62,176 nucleotides of DNA from a virus. The position numbers were made by a program, and so were the translations under genes. The notes beneath the pieces were generated by a model. It did not search any database and was not told the DNA's origin. It saw only the letters and a program-made list of their open reading frames with translations. This document shows positions 8,386 to 17,610 of the stretch, one piece after another. Numbering within the stretch: the stretch's first letter is position 1; each line of letters opens with the position of its first letter. The stretch spans positions 1 through 62,176 of IMG/VR virus record IMGVR_UViG_3300025137_003955; one strand, 5' to 3'.

Positions 8386-11061
8386 ATGAGTTACGTTGAC
8401 GCATTTTATGATCAGGGCAAGGACATTGTTACTGTAGTTGAGCGTGTCGATGGCAAACGTATTATAAAAGAAATAAGTCCCACACATAATTTTTATTATT
8501 CAGATCCTCATGGCAAACACAGAAGCATTTATGGAGACCCTGTAACTGAGCTACGGTGTGCTAACATAAAAGACTTTAAAAAGAACTTGGGTATACATAG
8601 TAGTAATAAAACATTCGAGAGCGATATAAGACCTCTTAATAAAGTAATTGCAGAACATTATAACGGAGCAGAAGTTCCAAAACTAAATGTTGCATTTTTT
8701 GATATTGAGGTAGACTTTGATCCACAACGTGGTTACAGTAGTCCATCTGATCCGTTTACTCCTATAACAGCAATAGGTGTATACATGCAATGGATGGATG
8801 CAATGATATGTTTAGCAGTACCTCCTAAAACTTTAAGTTGGGAACAAGCACAGGAAGTTGTAAAGCCTTTATCTGAAGTTATGTTGTTTAGAACAGAAAA
8901 GGAAATGTTAGATACATTTTTAGATATCATAGAAGATGCTGACGTGCTAAGTGGTTGGAATAGTGAAGGATATGATATTCCTTATACTATTAATAGGATT
9001 ACTAAAACATTAGGTAAAGCAGAAACAAGACGCATGTGTCTAATGAAAAAATTACCTAAGCGAAGAGAATATGAAAAATTTGGTAGTACTGTTTCAACAT
9101 ATGACTTAGTAGGCAGAATACACTTAGACTATTTAGAACTATACAGAAAATACAACTATGAAGAAAGACATAGTTACAGATTAGATTTTATTGGCGAAAT
9201 GGAAGTTGGTGAGAAAAAAGTTCCATATGAAGGAAGTTTAGACAGACTTTACAATCATGATTTCCTAAAGTTTTGTGAATACAATATACAAGATGTTATG
9301 TTGTTAGATAAGTTAGATAAAAAATTACAGTTTGTAGATTTAGCAAACATTATTGCACATGAAAATACAGTATTAATACCAACAACTATGGGTGCTGTTG
9401 CAACAACTGAACAAGCAATTATAAATGAAGCACACAGACGTGATATGGTAGTGCCTGATAAACCTAAAGCATCTGAAAGAGATAGTGCCGCAGGTGCCTT
9501 TGTGGCAACGCCCAAAAAAGGATATCATGACTGGGTAGGCAGTATGGATTTAAACAGCCTGTATCCAAGTGTGTTTAGGGCTCTTAATATGGCGCCTGAG
9601 ACTATTGTAGGACAATTAGATCCTAGTTATACATTGGAAGAAATTACAAATGCACAGAAGTTAGAAAAGAAAAGTTTTGCTGATGCCTGGCATGGTAAGT
9701 TTGGTACTAATGAGTTTGAATTTGTTAAGAGCAAAGATGTTGACCATATGATGAAGTTAGAAATGGAAGATGGCGGAGTACATGAAGTAACTGGTGCTGA
9801 TGTTTATAACTTAGTTTTTAATAGTGGGCAACCCTGGAACATTAGTGCTAACGGCACAATATTTACAACTGATGTACAAGGCATTGTGCCTGGCTTATTG
9901 GAACTTTGGTACACTGACAGACAAAAAATGCAGAAGAAGAAAAAGCAGTCAGAAGGCGCAGAACAAATTTATTGGGATAAGAGACAGTTAGTTAAAAAGA
10001 TTCAGTTAAACAGTTTATATGGTGCAATACTTAATCCACATTGTAGGTTCTATGACAAACGTATAGGACAGAGTACTACATTAACAGGCAGAGCTATCAC
10101 AAAACACATGGCGGCCGAAACAAACAGAATGTTTACAGGCGAGTATGACTATGAAGGCGAAACAATAATTTATGGTGATACTGACTCTGTATACTTTACT
10201 GCGGCACCTGTAATGCAGGACCAAGAACTAGATATGGATAGTGCTATTAAGTTATATGATCATGTATCTGATACAGTTAGTGATACATTCCCTAAGTTTT
10301 TAAAGGATACATTTAATGTGCCTTTAGAACGTGGTGCTGTAATGATTGCCGGCAGAGAAGTCGTAGGCAGGGCAGGATTGTTTTTAACTAAAAAGCGATA
10401 TGGTATATTATGTTTAGACATTGAGGGTTATCAGCCTGAGGGCGGCAAACTTAAAGCAATGGGTTTAGAGATTAAAAGATCTGACACACCTGAGTTTATA
10501 CAAGACTTTTTAGAAGAGTTATTGGTTGATTGCTTAAACAGTTTAGGCGAACAGCATGTCATAGACAAAATTAAAGAGTTTAAAAAGTATTTTAAAGGTT
10601 TACAACCTTGGGGTAAGGGTATGCCTAAACGTGCTAACAATGTTACTATGTATACATCTAAAATGATGGAACAAGCAAGAATGCCACAAACAAATAGTCT
10701 ACATAAATTAGATAAACTTAAAAATGAAGGTAAGAGTAATATGATACCTGGCCATGTTAGAGCTAGTATCAATTGGAATAACCTTAAAAAAGCGAATAGT
10801 GATGCATACAGTTTGACTATCACAGATGGTGCAAAAGTAGTTGTATGTAAACTTAAAAATAATCCAATGGGCTATACTAGTGTAGCATATCCCACAGACG
10901 AACTTAATTTGCCACAATGGTTTAAGGATTTACCATTTGATGAAGAGGCAATGGAAGAAACAGTATTAGATAAAAAGGTTGCTAACGTTATTGGTCCTAT
11001 GGGCTTTGATTTAAGCAGGACTACACAGAGTGAAACGTTATCGACGTTTTTTGAATTCTAA
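8386..11061 (+). CDS. Family B DNA polymerase (T4 gp43-like)
   Basis: 891 residues with both exonuclease and polymerase domains. Exo I is FFDIEVDFD near 103, Exo II SGWNSEGYDIPY near 188 and Exo III YNIQDVMLLD near 298. Polymerase motif A is DLNSLYPS near 388, motif B KKIQLNSLYGA near 536, and motif C YGDTDSVYF near 594. A KKRYG motif lies near 668. All catalytic Asp residues are present, so it should be an active replicative polymerase with 3'-5' proofreading. The C-terminus (TLSTFFEF) resembles a clamp-binding tail. The clamp gene follows directly. Confidence 0.97.
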   Translation: MSYVDAFYDQGKDIVTVVERVDGKRIIKEISPTHNFYYSDPHGKHRSIYGDPVTELRCANIKDFKKNLGIHSSNKTFESDIRPLNKVIAEHYNGAEVPKLNVAFFDIEVDFDPQRGYSSPSDPFTPITAIGVYMQWMDAMICLAVPPKTLSWEQAQEVVKPLSEVMLFRTEKEMLDTFLDIIEDADVLSGWNSEGYDIPYTINRITKTLGKAETRRMCLMKKLPKRREYEKFGSTVSTYDLVGRIHLDYLELYRKYNYEERHSYRLDFIGEMEVGEKKVPYEGSLDRLYNHDFLKFCEYNIQDVMLLDKLDKKLQFVDLANIIAHENTVLIPTTMGAVATTEQAIINEAHRRDMVVPDKPKASERDSAAGAFVATPKKGYHDWVGSMDLNSLYPSVFRALNMAPETIVGQLDPSYTLEEITNAQKLEKKSFADAWHGKFGTNEFEFVKSKDVDHMMKLEMEDGGVHEVTGADVYNLVFNSGQPWNISANGTIFTTDVQGIVPGLLELWYTDRQKMQKKKKQSEGAEQIYWDKRQLVKKIQLNSLYGAILNPHCRFYDKRIGQSTTLTGRAITKHMAAETNRMFTGEYDYEGETIIYGDTDSVYFTAAPVMQDQELDMDSAIKLYDHVSDTVSDTFPKFLKDTFNVPLERGAVMIAGREVVGRAGLFLTKKRYGILCLDIEGYQPEGGKLKAMGLEIKRSDTPEFIQDFLEELLVDCLNSLGEQHVIDKIKEFKKYFKGLQPWGKGMPKRANNVTMYTSKMMEQARMPQTNSLHKLDKLKNEGKSNMIPGHVRASINWNNLKKANSDAYSLTITDGAKVVVCKLKNNPMGYTSVAYPTDELNLPQWFKDLPFDEEAMEETVLDKKVANVIGPMGFDLSRTTQSETLSTFFEF

Positions 11062-11080
11062 AAAAATGGTTAAAAACTAC

Positions 11081-11108
11081 TTGACTTATCTAAATAACAA
11101 TGTATAAT
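11081..11108 (+). promoter_or_regulatory. Early promoter of the sliding clamp
   Basis: TTGACT, 16-bp spacer, TATAAT between polymerase and clamp genes. Confidence 0.75.
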
Positions 11109-11133
11109 ATTATTTTAATCTTTGGAGATACGA

Positions 11134-11880
11134 ATGGCAATTAAAGACATAATGAAAGATGTACTTAAACATACACATGGTTTAGGCATCTTTGAGATGG
11201 TAAAGGTTACTGGTGATGTTGAAAAGACTACTATTGAAACAGTAGACGCAGACAAAACTGTAATTTTTAAAGGAGAGACACACAATCCATATCCTGAGTT
11301 TGTTGACTCTACAGTTGGGTTAAGCAGGATGGGTGTATTACACGGGTTGTTACAATATCCTGGATTTGATGGTGAAGGATCAGATACAAAAATTAACACA
11401 CAAGAGCGAAATGGTGAAACTGTTCCTGTAGAGGTAGAGTTTACTAGTGCTGATGGTAATGATGCACATTATAGATTTATGTTAGCAGATGTTATTAACC
11501 AGCAACTTAAAGCAATTAAATTTAAAGGTGCTGAGTTTGATTTAAACATTGTGCCTACAGATAAAAATTTAAAAGATTTAGCCTACTTTAATAGTGTGTT
11601 GGGTGCCTTTGAAGCAAACTTTAGTCCTAAAACTGATGGTACTAGTTTATGGTTCCATATTGGTGATGGCGTAAGTGACAGAACAAAAATTTTAATTAAT
11701 AGTGATATTGATGGTAGCATTACAGGTGACTGGAAATGGCCACTAGACATTGTTTTAAAAATATTAAGACTTAGTGACACAGGAAATTGTGTAATGAGCA
11801 TTAATGATCAAGGTTTACTACAAATTATTGTAGACAGTGGAATGGCAAAATACACATACTTATTACCTGCGAGAAGTTAA
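11134..11880 (+). CDS. Sliding clamp (T4 gp45-like)
   Basis: Start set at the ATG at 11134, which has GGAG upstream; a TTG at 11122 would overlap that site. The 248-residue protein has the gp45/PCNA layout: two similar halves, each with alternating strands and helices. The second half ends in the core strand pattern SINDQGLLQIIVDSG...YTYLLPA, typical of clamps. Length compares with about 228 for T4 gp45. It should form a trimeric ring tethering the polymerase and, in T4-like phages, activating late promoters. It is directly downstream of the polymerase and 3 nt before the DpdA-like gene. Confidence 0.85.
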   Translation: MAIKDIMKDVLKHTHGLGIFEMVKVTGDVEKTTIETVDADKTVIFKGETHNPYPEFVDSTVGLSRMGVLHGLLQYPGFDGEGSDTKINTQERNGETVPVEVEFTSADGNDAHYRFMLADVINQQLKAIKFKGAEFDLNIVPTDKNLKDLAYFNSVLGAFEANFSPKTDGTSLWFHIGDGVSDRTKILINSDIDGSITGDWKWPLDIVLKILRLSDTGNCVMSINDQGLLQIIVDSGMAKYTYLLPARS

Positions 11881-11883
11881 ACT

Positions 11884-13419
11884 ATGTACGATTTAGGAAA
11901 AACACAAAGAGACTACGCCTTATTCCTGCCTGCTATTAGTAGTTTTTATGTAAAGCAATTAGAAAAAATTGCTAAAGATGGTGGCAGGGTACCTGAGGGC
12001 TTTGAATTAGGCCATGAGGGTATGGATTTCCTAAAAGACAAAGACACTTATTATCATTATCCTTGGGGTTTATATTCGGCCGGTCATGCTCAGTTAGACT
12101 TAACTAAGTTAGATGGTGAGCCTATGATTACTGACAGAGATAGAAATAAAACAATGATACTAGGAGACTCAGGTGGTTTCCAGATTGCTACAGGTGTTAT
12201 TAAAATGGATTGGGCTAATGCTATTAATCCAGATGACCCTGCAAGGATAGAGCTAGTAGACAAAATACTTAAATGGGAAGAAGAACAATGTGATTGGGCA
12301 ATGACACTTGATGTACCTCCTTTTGCCGCCTTCCCTCCTTTTAATAAGAAAACAGGACTAGAAACATTTGAGCAAACTATGACAATTAGTTTGTATAACT
12401 TAGACTACTATATGAAGAACAGAACACCAGGTAAGTGTAAGTTCTTAAATGTAATGAGTGGTGTTGACCAGCCTACTTGTGACGAGTGGTATGAAAATGT
12501 TAAAAACTTTAGTGATCCTAAATTTTGTCAGGAAGCATACGGTAATAGTGAACTTGCATTAGAAGGATATGCATTTGCTGATTTGCAAAAACGTAATATG
12601 AGAATGGCACTAAGACGTATCTTAAAACTTAGGGAAGATGGCTTACTTAAAGATAAAGGTTGGATTCATTTCCTAGGTACAGGTAAATTAGATTGGGCAT
12701 GTTACTTAACTAGCATACAAAGAATGTTAAGAAAACATGACAGTCCAGAAATAAATTTAAGCATGGACGCCGCTAGTCCGTTTGTTAATAGTGCATATGG
12801 TAGTACATATACACATAACAGTTTCCATCCTAAAAAGTTTAGTTACTTAATGGACAGAGCTATAGACAATCAGGAACTTAAAGGTTCTGATATGCCTATG
12901 CCCTTTGCACACTCTCCTATAATGAGTAGGCTAACTGCTGGAGATATTTGTGCAATGGCTGAAGGAGACTTAGACAAGAACGGTAAAGCAAAAGGCCCAG
13001 ATAGTACAAGTTGGGACACACAAAGTTACTTATATTATATGGGTCATAGTGTGTACAACCATATTACTGCTGTTCAAGAAGCAAACAGATTAGCAGATGT
13101 AGAAAGGTATCGTACTAATGTACATTACAGTGATTTTATAAAAGACAAGTCAAGTGGCAAGAGCAATGAGTTTAGTCCTTATGTACCTGCAAAAGCATTA
13201 TACTTTGATAGTTTCTGTCAGGAAGTATTAGATCCTAAATTATCTATTGACGAAGCATATGACTTAATTGAGAAAAATATTAAATTATTAGACGAGTTAA
13301 GTTTTGGTGCTAAAACTAATGCAGGATTTGGTGCATTTTTTGAAGAGGAAGAGTTTGATATGGACGATGATATTGGTGCAAAGACACATGATATTATGTC
13401 TGGAGACTTTGAGGCATAG
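11884..13419 (+). CDS. dpdA: DpdA-like DNA 7-deazaguanine transglycosylase (TGT superfamily)
   Basis: The 511-residue protein has the TGT barrel signatures. MILGDSGGFQ (Asp95) matches the TGT DSGGFQ motif, and WAMTLDVPP (Asp143) matches the second Asp that binds the deazaguanine. FLGTG ... NLSMDAASPF (Asp295) matches the GVG ... MFDCVMPTR nucleophile region. The zinc-binding CxCxxC cluster of tRNA-modifying TGT is absent, as in phage DpdA proteins that act on DNA. It would swap guanine in DNA for a 7-deazaguanine. QueD-like, FolE and QueE genes lie within 8 kb downstream on the same strand. Confidence 0.72.
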   Translation: MYDLGKTQRDYALFLPAISSFYVKQLEKIAKDGGRVPEGFELGHEGMDFLKDKDTYYHYPWGLYSAGHAQLDLTKLDGEPMITDRDRNKTMILGDSGGFQIATGVIKMDWANAINPDDPARIELVDKILKWEEEQCDWAMTLDVPPFAAFPPFNKKTGLETFEQTMTISLYNLDYYMKNRTPGKCKFLNVMSGVDQPTCDEWYENVKNFSDPKFCQEAYGNSELALEGYAFADLQKRNMRMALRRILKLREDGLLKDKGWIHFLGTGKLDWACYLTSIQRMLRKHDSPEINLSMDAASPFVNSAYGSTYTHNSFHPKKFSYLMDRAIDNQELKGSDMPMPFAHSPIMSRLTAGDICAMAEGDLDKNGKAKGPDSTSWDTQSYLYYMGHSVYNHITAVQEANRLADVERYRTNVHYSDFIKDKSSGKSNEFSPYVPAKALYFDSFCQEVLDPKLSIDEAYDLIEKNIKLLDELSFGAKTNAGFGAFFEEEEFDMDDDIGAKTHDIMSGDFEA

Positions 13420-13422
13420 TAA

Positions 13423-13929
13423 GTGAAAGATAAACCTAATTTTAATGATGTAAGATTTTTTGTAGGCAAAGAAGTTGAGCATACCGTTGCACAAGGTGAG
13501 AATACTTTGTTTGTAGCAGGTTGGCAACCAGTAGAAGAAATTTTAAGTAGAGCATTAAATGAGCAATGTACTCACATACATCTATGTTACTTTGACGCAG
13601 AACGTTTTGATCAATGGAAACTTTGGGAAGAACTGTTACTACATTTATGTGATAACGGTGTTAAGGTAACTTTAGAGTTTGAAGTTAAGTACGCAGAAGA
13701 TATATTTAAAATGGGTTTACACGATTACAGTAATTTTATACCTATAATAACTGCTGTTTTGCCTAATTCTTCTAAATACAATTTCAATACAGCATTTAAA
13801 ATTGCAGATAAAGGATTTGATAAGACTAATGAAGGTACTTGGTCCATGCAATTACAAGATGTATTAGATAAGGAACATTTTATTCCTTGGTCTAAATACT
13901 CCGATGGAGGCGATAAACCAGTAGAATGA
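13423..13929 (+). CDS. Hypothetical protein downstream of dpdA (GTG start)
   Basis: 168 residues starting at GTG, four bases after the DpdA stop, with GAGG ~10 nt upstream. Alternating beta/alpha segments (NTLFVAGW, HIHLCYFD, GVKVTLEFEV, FIPIITAVLP) suggest a compact alpha/beta fold. No catalytic motif is recognised. Position implies co-expression with DpdA. It overlaps the next ATG (ATGA). Confidence 0.6.
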   Translation: MKDKPNFNDVRFFVGKEVEHTVAQGENTLFVAGWQPVEEILSRALNEQCTHIHLCYFDAERFDQWKLWEELLLHLCDNGVKVTLEFEVKYAEDIFKMGLHDYSNFIPIITAVLPNSSKYNFNTAFKIADKGFDKTNEGTWSMQLQDVLDKEHFIPWSKYSDGGDKPVE

Positions 13930-14102
13930 GAATAGATATTAGAGCAACAGACGATGATGGAATTCAAACATCAGCCTCATATGAAGGAGATTTTCAATAT
14001 GAGGAAGATATACAGGGACTAGTAGTTCTATTGTTTAAATTTCTCGTAAAAAATGGTGCGGAAATACCAGAAGAACTGGTTGAAGAACTTGATAAACTGT
14101 AA
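13926..14102 (+). CDS. Small hypothetical protein
   Basis: 58 residues from ATG 13926, overlapping the upstream TGA as ATGA. Acidic, with an amphipathic helix (LVVLLFKFLVKNG) and ending EELVEELDKL. No family recognised. Coupled translation supports it being real. Confidence 0.5.
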   Translation: MRIDIRATDDDGIQTSASYEGDFQYEEDIQGLVVLLFKFLVKNGAEIPEELVEELDKL

Positions 14103-14130
14103 ATAAAGTATGAAGAAGGCAGATTTTGTA

Positions 14131-14158
14131 TTGACAAACAAACATGAGGTGTTACAAT
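14131..14158 (+). promoter_or_regulatory. Early promoter with leaderless geometry
   Basis: TTGACA, 16-bp spacer, TACAAT. Six bases after the -10 lies an ATG at 14165, so +1 (about 7 nt after the -10) would be the start codon itself. The promoter at 16888-16915 has the same arrangement. Confidence 0.65.
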
Positions 14159-14164
14159 AATATT

Positions 14165-14221
14165 ATGAATGAACAAGATTTAAATGATTGGATTAAAGGA
14201 CAATTAGGATTTGGTAGTTAA
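14165..14221 (+). CDS. Possible 18-residue leaderless peptide
   Basis: ATG at the predicted +1 of the promoter encodes an 18-residue peptide (MNEQDLNDWIKGQLGFGS). It ends two bases before the ATG of the QueD-like gene, which has no good ribosome-binding site of its own. The peptide may therefore serve to couple translation. Small size makes this tentative. Confidence 0.4.
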   Translation: MNEQDLNDWIKGQLGFGS

Positions 14222-14223
14222 TT

Positions 14224-14598
14224 ATGAGAAGTATTTGGGTAACATTTAGTAAAGAAGGCATACATTTTTATCCTGGAGCAGATACAAATCCTGCTACAGC
14301 AACGGGTGATGAGTATGACGTAAGTTTTTTAGGGTATAAACACAGACACATATTCCACTTTAAAGTGTGGATAGAAGTGTTTCATGATGACAGAGATATT
14401 GAGTTTATACAGTTTAAAAGATGGCTTGAGAGTTTATACAACGAAGATGTTGTACAACTTAATAACAAGTCATGCGAGATGATCGCAGACAATTTGGCGG
14501 CAGAGATACAATCAAGATATCCAGGTCGTTATGTAAAAATTTCGGTAGCCGAGGACAACGAGAACGGTTGCGAAATGGACTATCCAGTAAACAATTAA
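14224..14598 (+). CDS. queD: QueD-like 6-carboxytetrahydropterin synthase (PTPS fold)
   Basis: 124 residues matching a compact QueD/PTPS-like branch. GIHFYPGA (His14) and FLGYKHRHIFHF (His40, His42) supply the zinc His residues in place of LHGHSY. HDDRDIEF follows the first strand pair. NKSCEMIADNLA (Cys83) aligns with the PTSEN...A helix, and ISVAEDNENG with the C-terminal V.E......A strand. QueD converts dihydroneopterin triphosphate to 6-carboxytetrahydropterin in 7-deazaguanine synthesis. FolE and QueE are nearby. Confidence 0.7.
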   Translation: MRSIWVTFSKEGIHFYPGADTNPATATGDEYDVSFLGYKHRHIFHFKVWIEVFHDDRDIEFIQFKRWLESLYNEDVVQLNNKSCEMIADNLAAEIQSRYPGRYVKISVAEDNENGCEMDYPVNN

Positions 14599-14608
14599 GG
14601 AGATATAC

Positions 14609-14785
14609 ATGGAAACACATTTACAGTTAAAGGTAGCATTTGAAACATATTTGGCAGAGCATGAAAAGTTCGAAGTCAACGGTGTTAAGGCTAGTTCAAC
14701 AAGAGCCAGAAAGGCACTTATGGAATTAACCAAACTTGCTAAAGCAAGAAGAACAGAGATTCAAGATAAAAGAAACTCAATGTAA
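14609..14785 (+). CDS. Small basic helical phage protein
   Basis: 58 residues, starting at ATG after AAGGAGATATA. Highly helical and Lys/Arg-rich (TRARKALMELTKLAKARRTEI). It could bind nucleic acid, but no family motif is decisive. Its TAA overlaps the next ATG. Confidence 0.6.
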   Translation: METHLQLKVAFETYLAEHEKFEVNGVKASSTRARKALMELTKLAKARRTEIQDKRNSM

Positions 14786-14931
14786 TGACAGAACAAAACA
14801 ATAAAAGTAATACTGCTACCCAGCCTAATAAAATTAGTAAGGAAGAAGCAGACAGAAAGCAGGACTTTGCACAAGGTCTAGATGATGTAATTACTGATGT
14901 TGTTGATTATGGAGACTTAGGAGATGAGTAA
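14785..14931 (+). CDS. Small hydrophilic hypothetical protein
   Basis: 48 residues from the ATG overlapping the upstream stop. Asn/Gln/Lys-rich N-terminus and acidic C-terminus (DDVITDVVDYGDLGDE). Its end overlaps the glycosyltransferase start by 8 nt, which supports coupled translation. Function unknown. Confidence 0.5.
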   Translation: MTEQNNKSNTATQPNKISKEEADRKQDFAQGLDDVITDVVDYGDLGDE

Positions 14932-15928
14932 ATTAATTTATGTGCCACTAGAGCATATTGAAGGTAGATACACTATTCATATGGATGCCGCTATTGAGGA
15001 ATACCTTACTCGCGAAAACATTGAGTATATTAAGATTATGCCTACATATGATACTCCTCCGTTGCCTGCAGGACAGTTTTTAAACTCTGCTTTTACAAGT
15101 AAGTTTAAGGCTTTACAAATGGCAGAAATATCAGACTTAATAGAACGAGGTGTCATTGAAGATGGAGACACCTTATTCTTTAGTGATATATGGTTCCCAG
15201 GAATTGAAAGTATTGCCTACATGAAATATTTTAACAAGATGGATAATCTTAAAATTACAGGCATGATACATGCAGGTAGTTTTACTGATACAGATTTTGT
15301 TAGAGATATGGAACGTTGGGCAAATAAATTTGAAGATATTATATTTGATATTAGTGATACAATTTATTGTGCAAGTAACTTTATTAAAAATGATATTGTA
15401 AAGAAAAGAGTTGTAGATCCTAACAAGTTAGTTGTGTCAGGTTTGCCTGTAGACTATACAGGTTTAGATCCACATAAAGGACAAATTAAGAAAAACATTG
15501 TAATCTTTAATGGCAGGATTTGTGATGAAAAGCAACCTTGGTTATTTAAAGAACTAGGCAAGCAAGTTAATGCAAAAGTTTCTGAACATGTTGAGTTTAT
15601 TAGAACGCAAGATATGAATTTAAGTAAGGAAGAATATTACAGCCTACTTGGTAAAAGTAAAGCAGTAGTAAGTTACGCCCTACAAGAAAACTTTGGCTTT
15701 GGTGTTGCAGAAGCCGTATACTTAGGTTGTACTCCGGTACTGCCTAACAGATTAGTTTATCCAGAACTATATCCAAACACAAAACTATTTGATAGATTTG
15801 ATGAAAGTGTTGATATGGTTGTTGATGCTATAAACAATTATCAAGAGCAACAAATAGTACTAGATACAGACAAGGTTATGGAAACCTGGTTTAGTGGTAC
15901 AGTAAAAACAGGCGAAAGAAATGAGTAG
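14924..15928 (+). CDS. GT-B glycosyltransferase (group 1 type)
   Basis: 334 residues with the C-terminal half of a GT4/group 1 transferase. KNIVIFNGRICDEKQPWLF near 190 resembles the donor-domain entry (GR...EKG). LQENFGFGVAEAVYLGCTPVLPN near 257-280 is the E-F-G-F...EA...G..PV signature, with Glu259 and Glu267 in EX7E-like spacing. The N-terminal half (~1-180) would bind the acceptor. It overlaps a sugar epimerase downstream by 8 nt. The acceptor is unknown; DNA, capsule or protein are all possible. Confidence 0.75.
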   Translation: MSKLIYVPLEHIEGRYTIHMDAAIEEYLTRENIEYIKIMPTYDTPPLPAGQFLNSAFTSKFKALQMAEISDLIERGVIEDGDTLFFSDIWFPGIESIAYMKYFNKMDNLKITGMIHAGSFTDTDFVRDMERWANKFEDIIFDISDTIYCASNFIKNDIVKKRVVDPNKLVVSGLPVDYTGLDPHKGQIKKNIVIFNGRICDEKQPWLFKELGKQVNAKVSEHVEFIRTQDMNLSKEEYYSLLGKSKAVVSYALQENFGFGVAEAVYLGCTPVLPNRLVYPELYPNTKLFDRFDESVDMVVDAINNYQEQQIVLDTDKVMETWFSGTVKTGERNE

Positions 15929-16886
15929 TAATGAAGATAAAACAATACTTGTAACGGGTGGAAGTGGATTTATAGGTAGTGTTACTTGTAAACTACTTGT
16001 TGATTCCGGTTACAACGTTATTAATGTAGACAGGGTTAAACGAGTAATTGAAGGTGTAACCCAATATCCATTTGATATCAACAACTCTCAAATCAAAGGC
16101 GTCATTGAAATGACTAAGCCTGATGCAATTATACATTTAGCCGCACTTCATAGTGTTCCTAAAAGTATTGCAGAAGCAAAACAATACTATGTAAACAATG
16201 TAGAGAATTCAATTAAATTGTTAGATCATGCGATTGATGGTGGTGTTAAGCACATAGTATTCAGTAGTTCAAGTTCTGTTTATGGCGACTCAGAAAACTT
16301 ATTGAACTCAGAAATAGATTCTATTAGTCCTAAAACACCTTATGGTAGAACTAAGGCTATGGTAGAAACTATTTTAGAAGACCTATCAGCAGTACATGAC
16401 TTTACTTTTAATAGTTTAAGATATTTTTGTGCCGCAGGTAGTTACGAAGGTTTTGGATATCAATTAGATCCAAAAGAACACATAATGCCTATCTTAGTAG
16501 ATAAGGCACTTAATGGAGGTCAGTTTATTGTAAACGGAGACGATTACGACACAATAGACGGAACCTGTATTAGGGATTATACTCATGTACTAGATATAGC
16601 AACGGCTCATTTAGCGTCACTTAACTATCTGTTTGATGGTGGTGAGAGTGGTATTTTTAATATCGGAGCAGGCTCACCTAAAAGTATAAAACAAGTCATA
16701 GCAGAAGTAGAAGCACAAACTGGCAATACAGTTGATGTGGAATACGGTCCTAAAAGAGAAGGCGATGCGGCAAAAACAGATGCAAATATTTCCAAAGCAA
16801 TGGATTTATTTGGATGGGAACCTATTAACTCTTTAGAGGACATTGTAAGGACAGAAATTGAGTATCAAACATCCAAGAAAAAATAA
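15921..16886 (+). CDS. NAD-dependent sugar-nucleotide epimerase/dehydratase (GalE-like)
   Basis: 321-residue extended SDR. The nucleotide-binding GGSGFIG motif is at 12-18, the catalytic SSSSVYGD near 115 and YGRTK (Tyr140, Lys144) follows. The C-terminal region has GIFNIGAGSPKSI and the usual GalE/RfbB layout and length. It probably interconverts a UDP-sugar for the glycosyltransferase just upstream, with which it overlaps. Exact substrate cannot be told from sequence. Confidence 0.85.
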   Translation: MSSNEDKTILVTGGSGFIGSVTCKLLVDSGYNVINVDRVKRVIEGVTQYPFDINNSQIKGVIEMTKPDAIIHLAALHSVPKSIAEAKQYYVNNVENSIKLLDHAIDGGVKHIVFSSSSSVYGDSENLLNSEIDSISPKTPYGRTKAMVETILEDLSAVHDFTFNSLRYFCAAGSYEGFGYQLDPKEHIMPILVDKALNGGQFIVNGDDYDTIDGTCIRDYTHVLDIATAHLASLNYLFDGGESGIFNIGAGSPKSIKQVIAEVEAQTGNTVDVEYGPKREGDAAKTDANISKAMDLFGWEPINSLEDIVRTEIEYQTSKKK

Positions 16887-16887
16887 C

Positions 16888-16915
16888 TTGACTTAATACT
16901 CTTTTCTGCTATAAT
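16888..16915 (+). promoter_or_regulatory. Early promoter with leaderless geometry
   Basis: TTGACT, 16-bp spacer, TATAAT with TGC extended -10. The ATG at 16922 begins exactly 7 nt after the -10, where +1 is expected, and no Shine-Dalgarno fits between. Confidence 0.75.
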
Positions 16916-16921
16916 ACTATT

Positions 16922-17413
16922 ATGGCAAAACTATACTATTCTAACAAAGATCTTGAGAAAGATCTAAGCGAAATAACAAGACAAATCCATGTAAGTGGTT
17001 TTAAACCCGACGTAGTAATTGGTCCTGGCAGAGGCGCCTATATAATGGGTGTAATGCTAAGTCATTATTTTGAAGTTCCCTTTCATGGCTTTGAATGGCA
17101 AACTAGAGATCATGAAATGATCAAGGAATCCACTAGGTTGGAAACAATTTTGTCTAAATACAGTAGTGAAGATATTTTACTTGTTGATGATATAAATGAT
17201 TCAGGACATACTTTAAATGGTATTAAAGGCGTAGTTGATGAATGGGACGAAAAAGAAAATAATAACTTATTGGCATTGCATGAAGGCATAAAGTATGCTA
17301 CACTATTTGATAAAGAGAGTAGTGACTTCTCTCATGTTAGTTTTACAGGTAATGTAGTAACACCAGAAGAAGAAAAATGGATTGTATTTCCTTATGAGGA
17401 GTGGTGGAAATGA
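16922..17413 (+). CDS. Phosphoribosyltransferase-family protein
   Basis: 163 residues. DILLVDDINDSGHTL (~85-99) is the PRPP-binding loop of type I phosphoribosyltransferases, and VVIGPGRGAYIMGVMLSHY (~31-49) matches the family's earlier strand-loop. The hood is short, as in hypoxanthine/xanthine PRT-like phage proteins. It may salvage a purine base or a deazapurine. Its transcript is predicted to be leaderless. It overlaps the next gene as ATGA. Confidence 0.75.
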   Translation: MAKLYYSNKDLEKDLSEITRQIHVSGFKPDVVIGPGRGAYIMGVMLSHYFEVPFHGFEWQTRDHEMIKESTRLETILSKYSSEDILLVDDINDSGHTLNGIKGVVDEWDEKENNNLLALHEGIKYATLFDKESSDFSHVSFTGNVVTPEEEKWIVFPYEEWWK

Positions 17414-17610
17414 GTACTGTTCAAAGTCTAAGTAATCACTTGAAACACTTAGAAGAACTGCACCGCGAACTAGATGAGAAAATTACAAGACATTGGGAAC
17501 ATCATGATAGTGATGATAAGATTAGGCAGGAGAAGTTAGAAAAACTTACTCTTAAACGAGAAATAGAATTGTTAAAGATAAGAATCAAGGAAATGGAAGA
17601 TGAAGGTTAG
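17410..17610 (+). CDS. YdcH/DUF465-like small coiled-coil protein
   Basis: Start set at the ATG at 17410, overlapping the upstream TGA. 66 residues, two helices. An N-terminal SLSNHLKHLEELHRELDEKI and a C-terminal KLEKLTLKREIELLKIRIKEM match the YdcH/DUF465 pattern. Function of the family is unknown. Overlaps folE by 11 nt. Confidence 0.6.
   Translation: MSTVQSLSNHLKHLEELHRELDEKITRHWEHHDSDDKIRQEKLEKLTLKREIELLKIRIKEMEDEG

Noticed and set aside
14110-14160. 16-codon ORF (ATG 14110) overlapping an early promoter
   Set aside because: It spans the -35/-10 region and has no credible ribosome-binding site; a TGTAAATA upstream is 4 nt rather than 5 nt from ATG.
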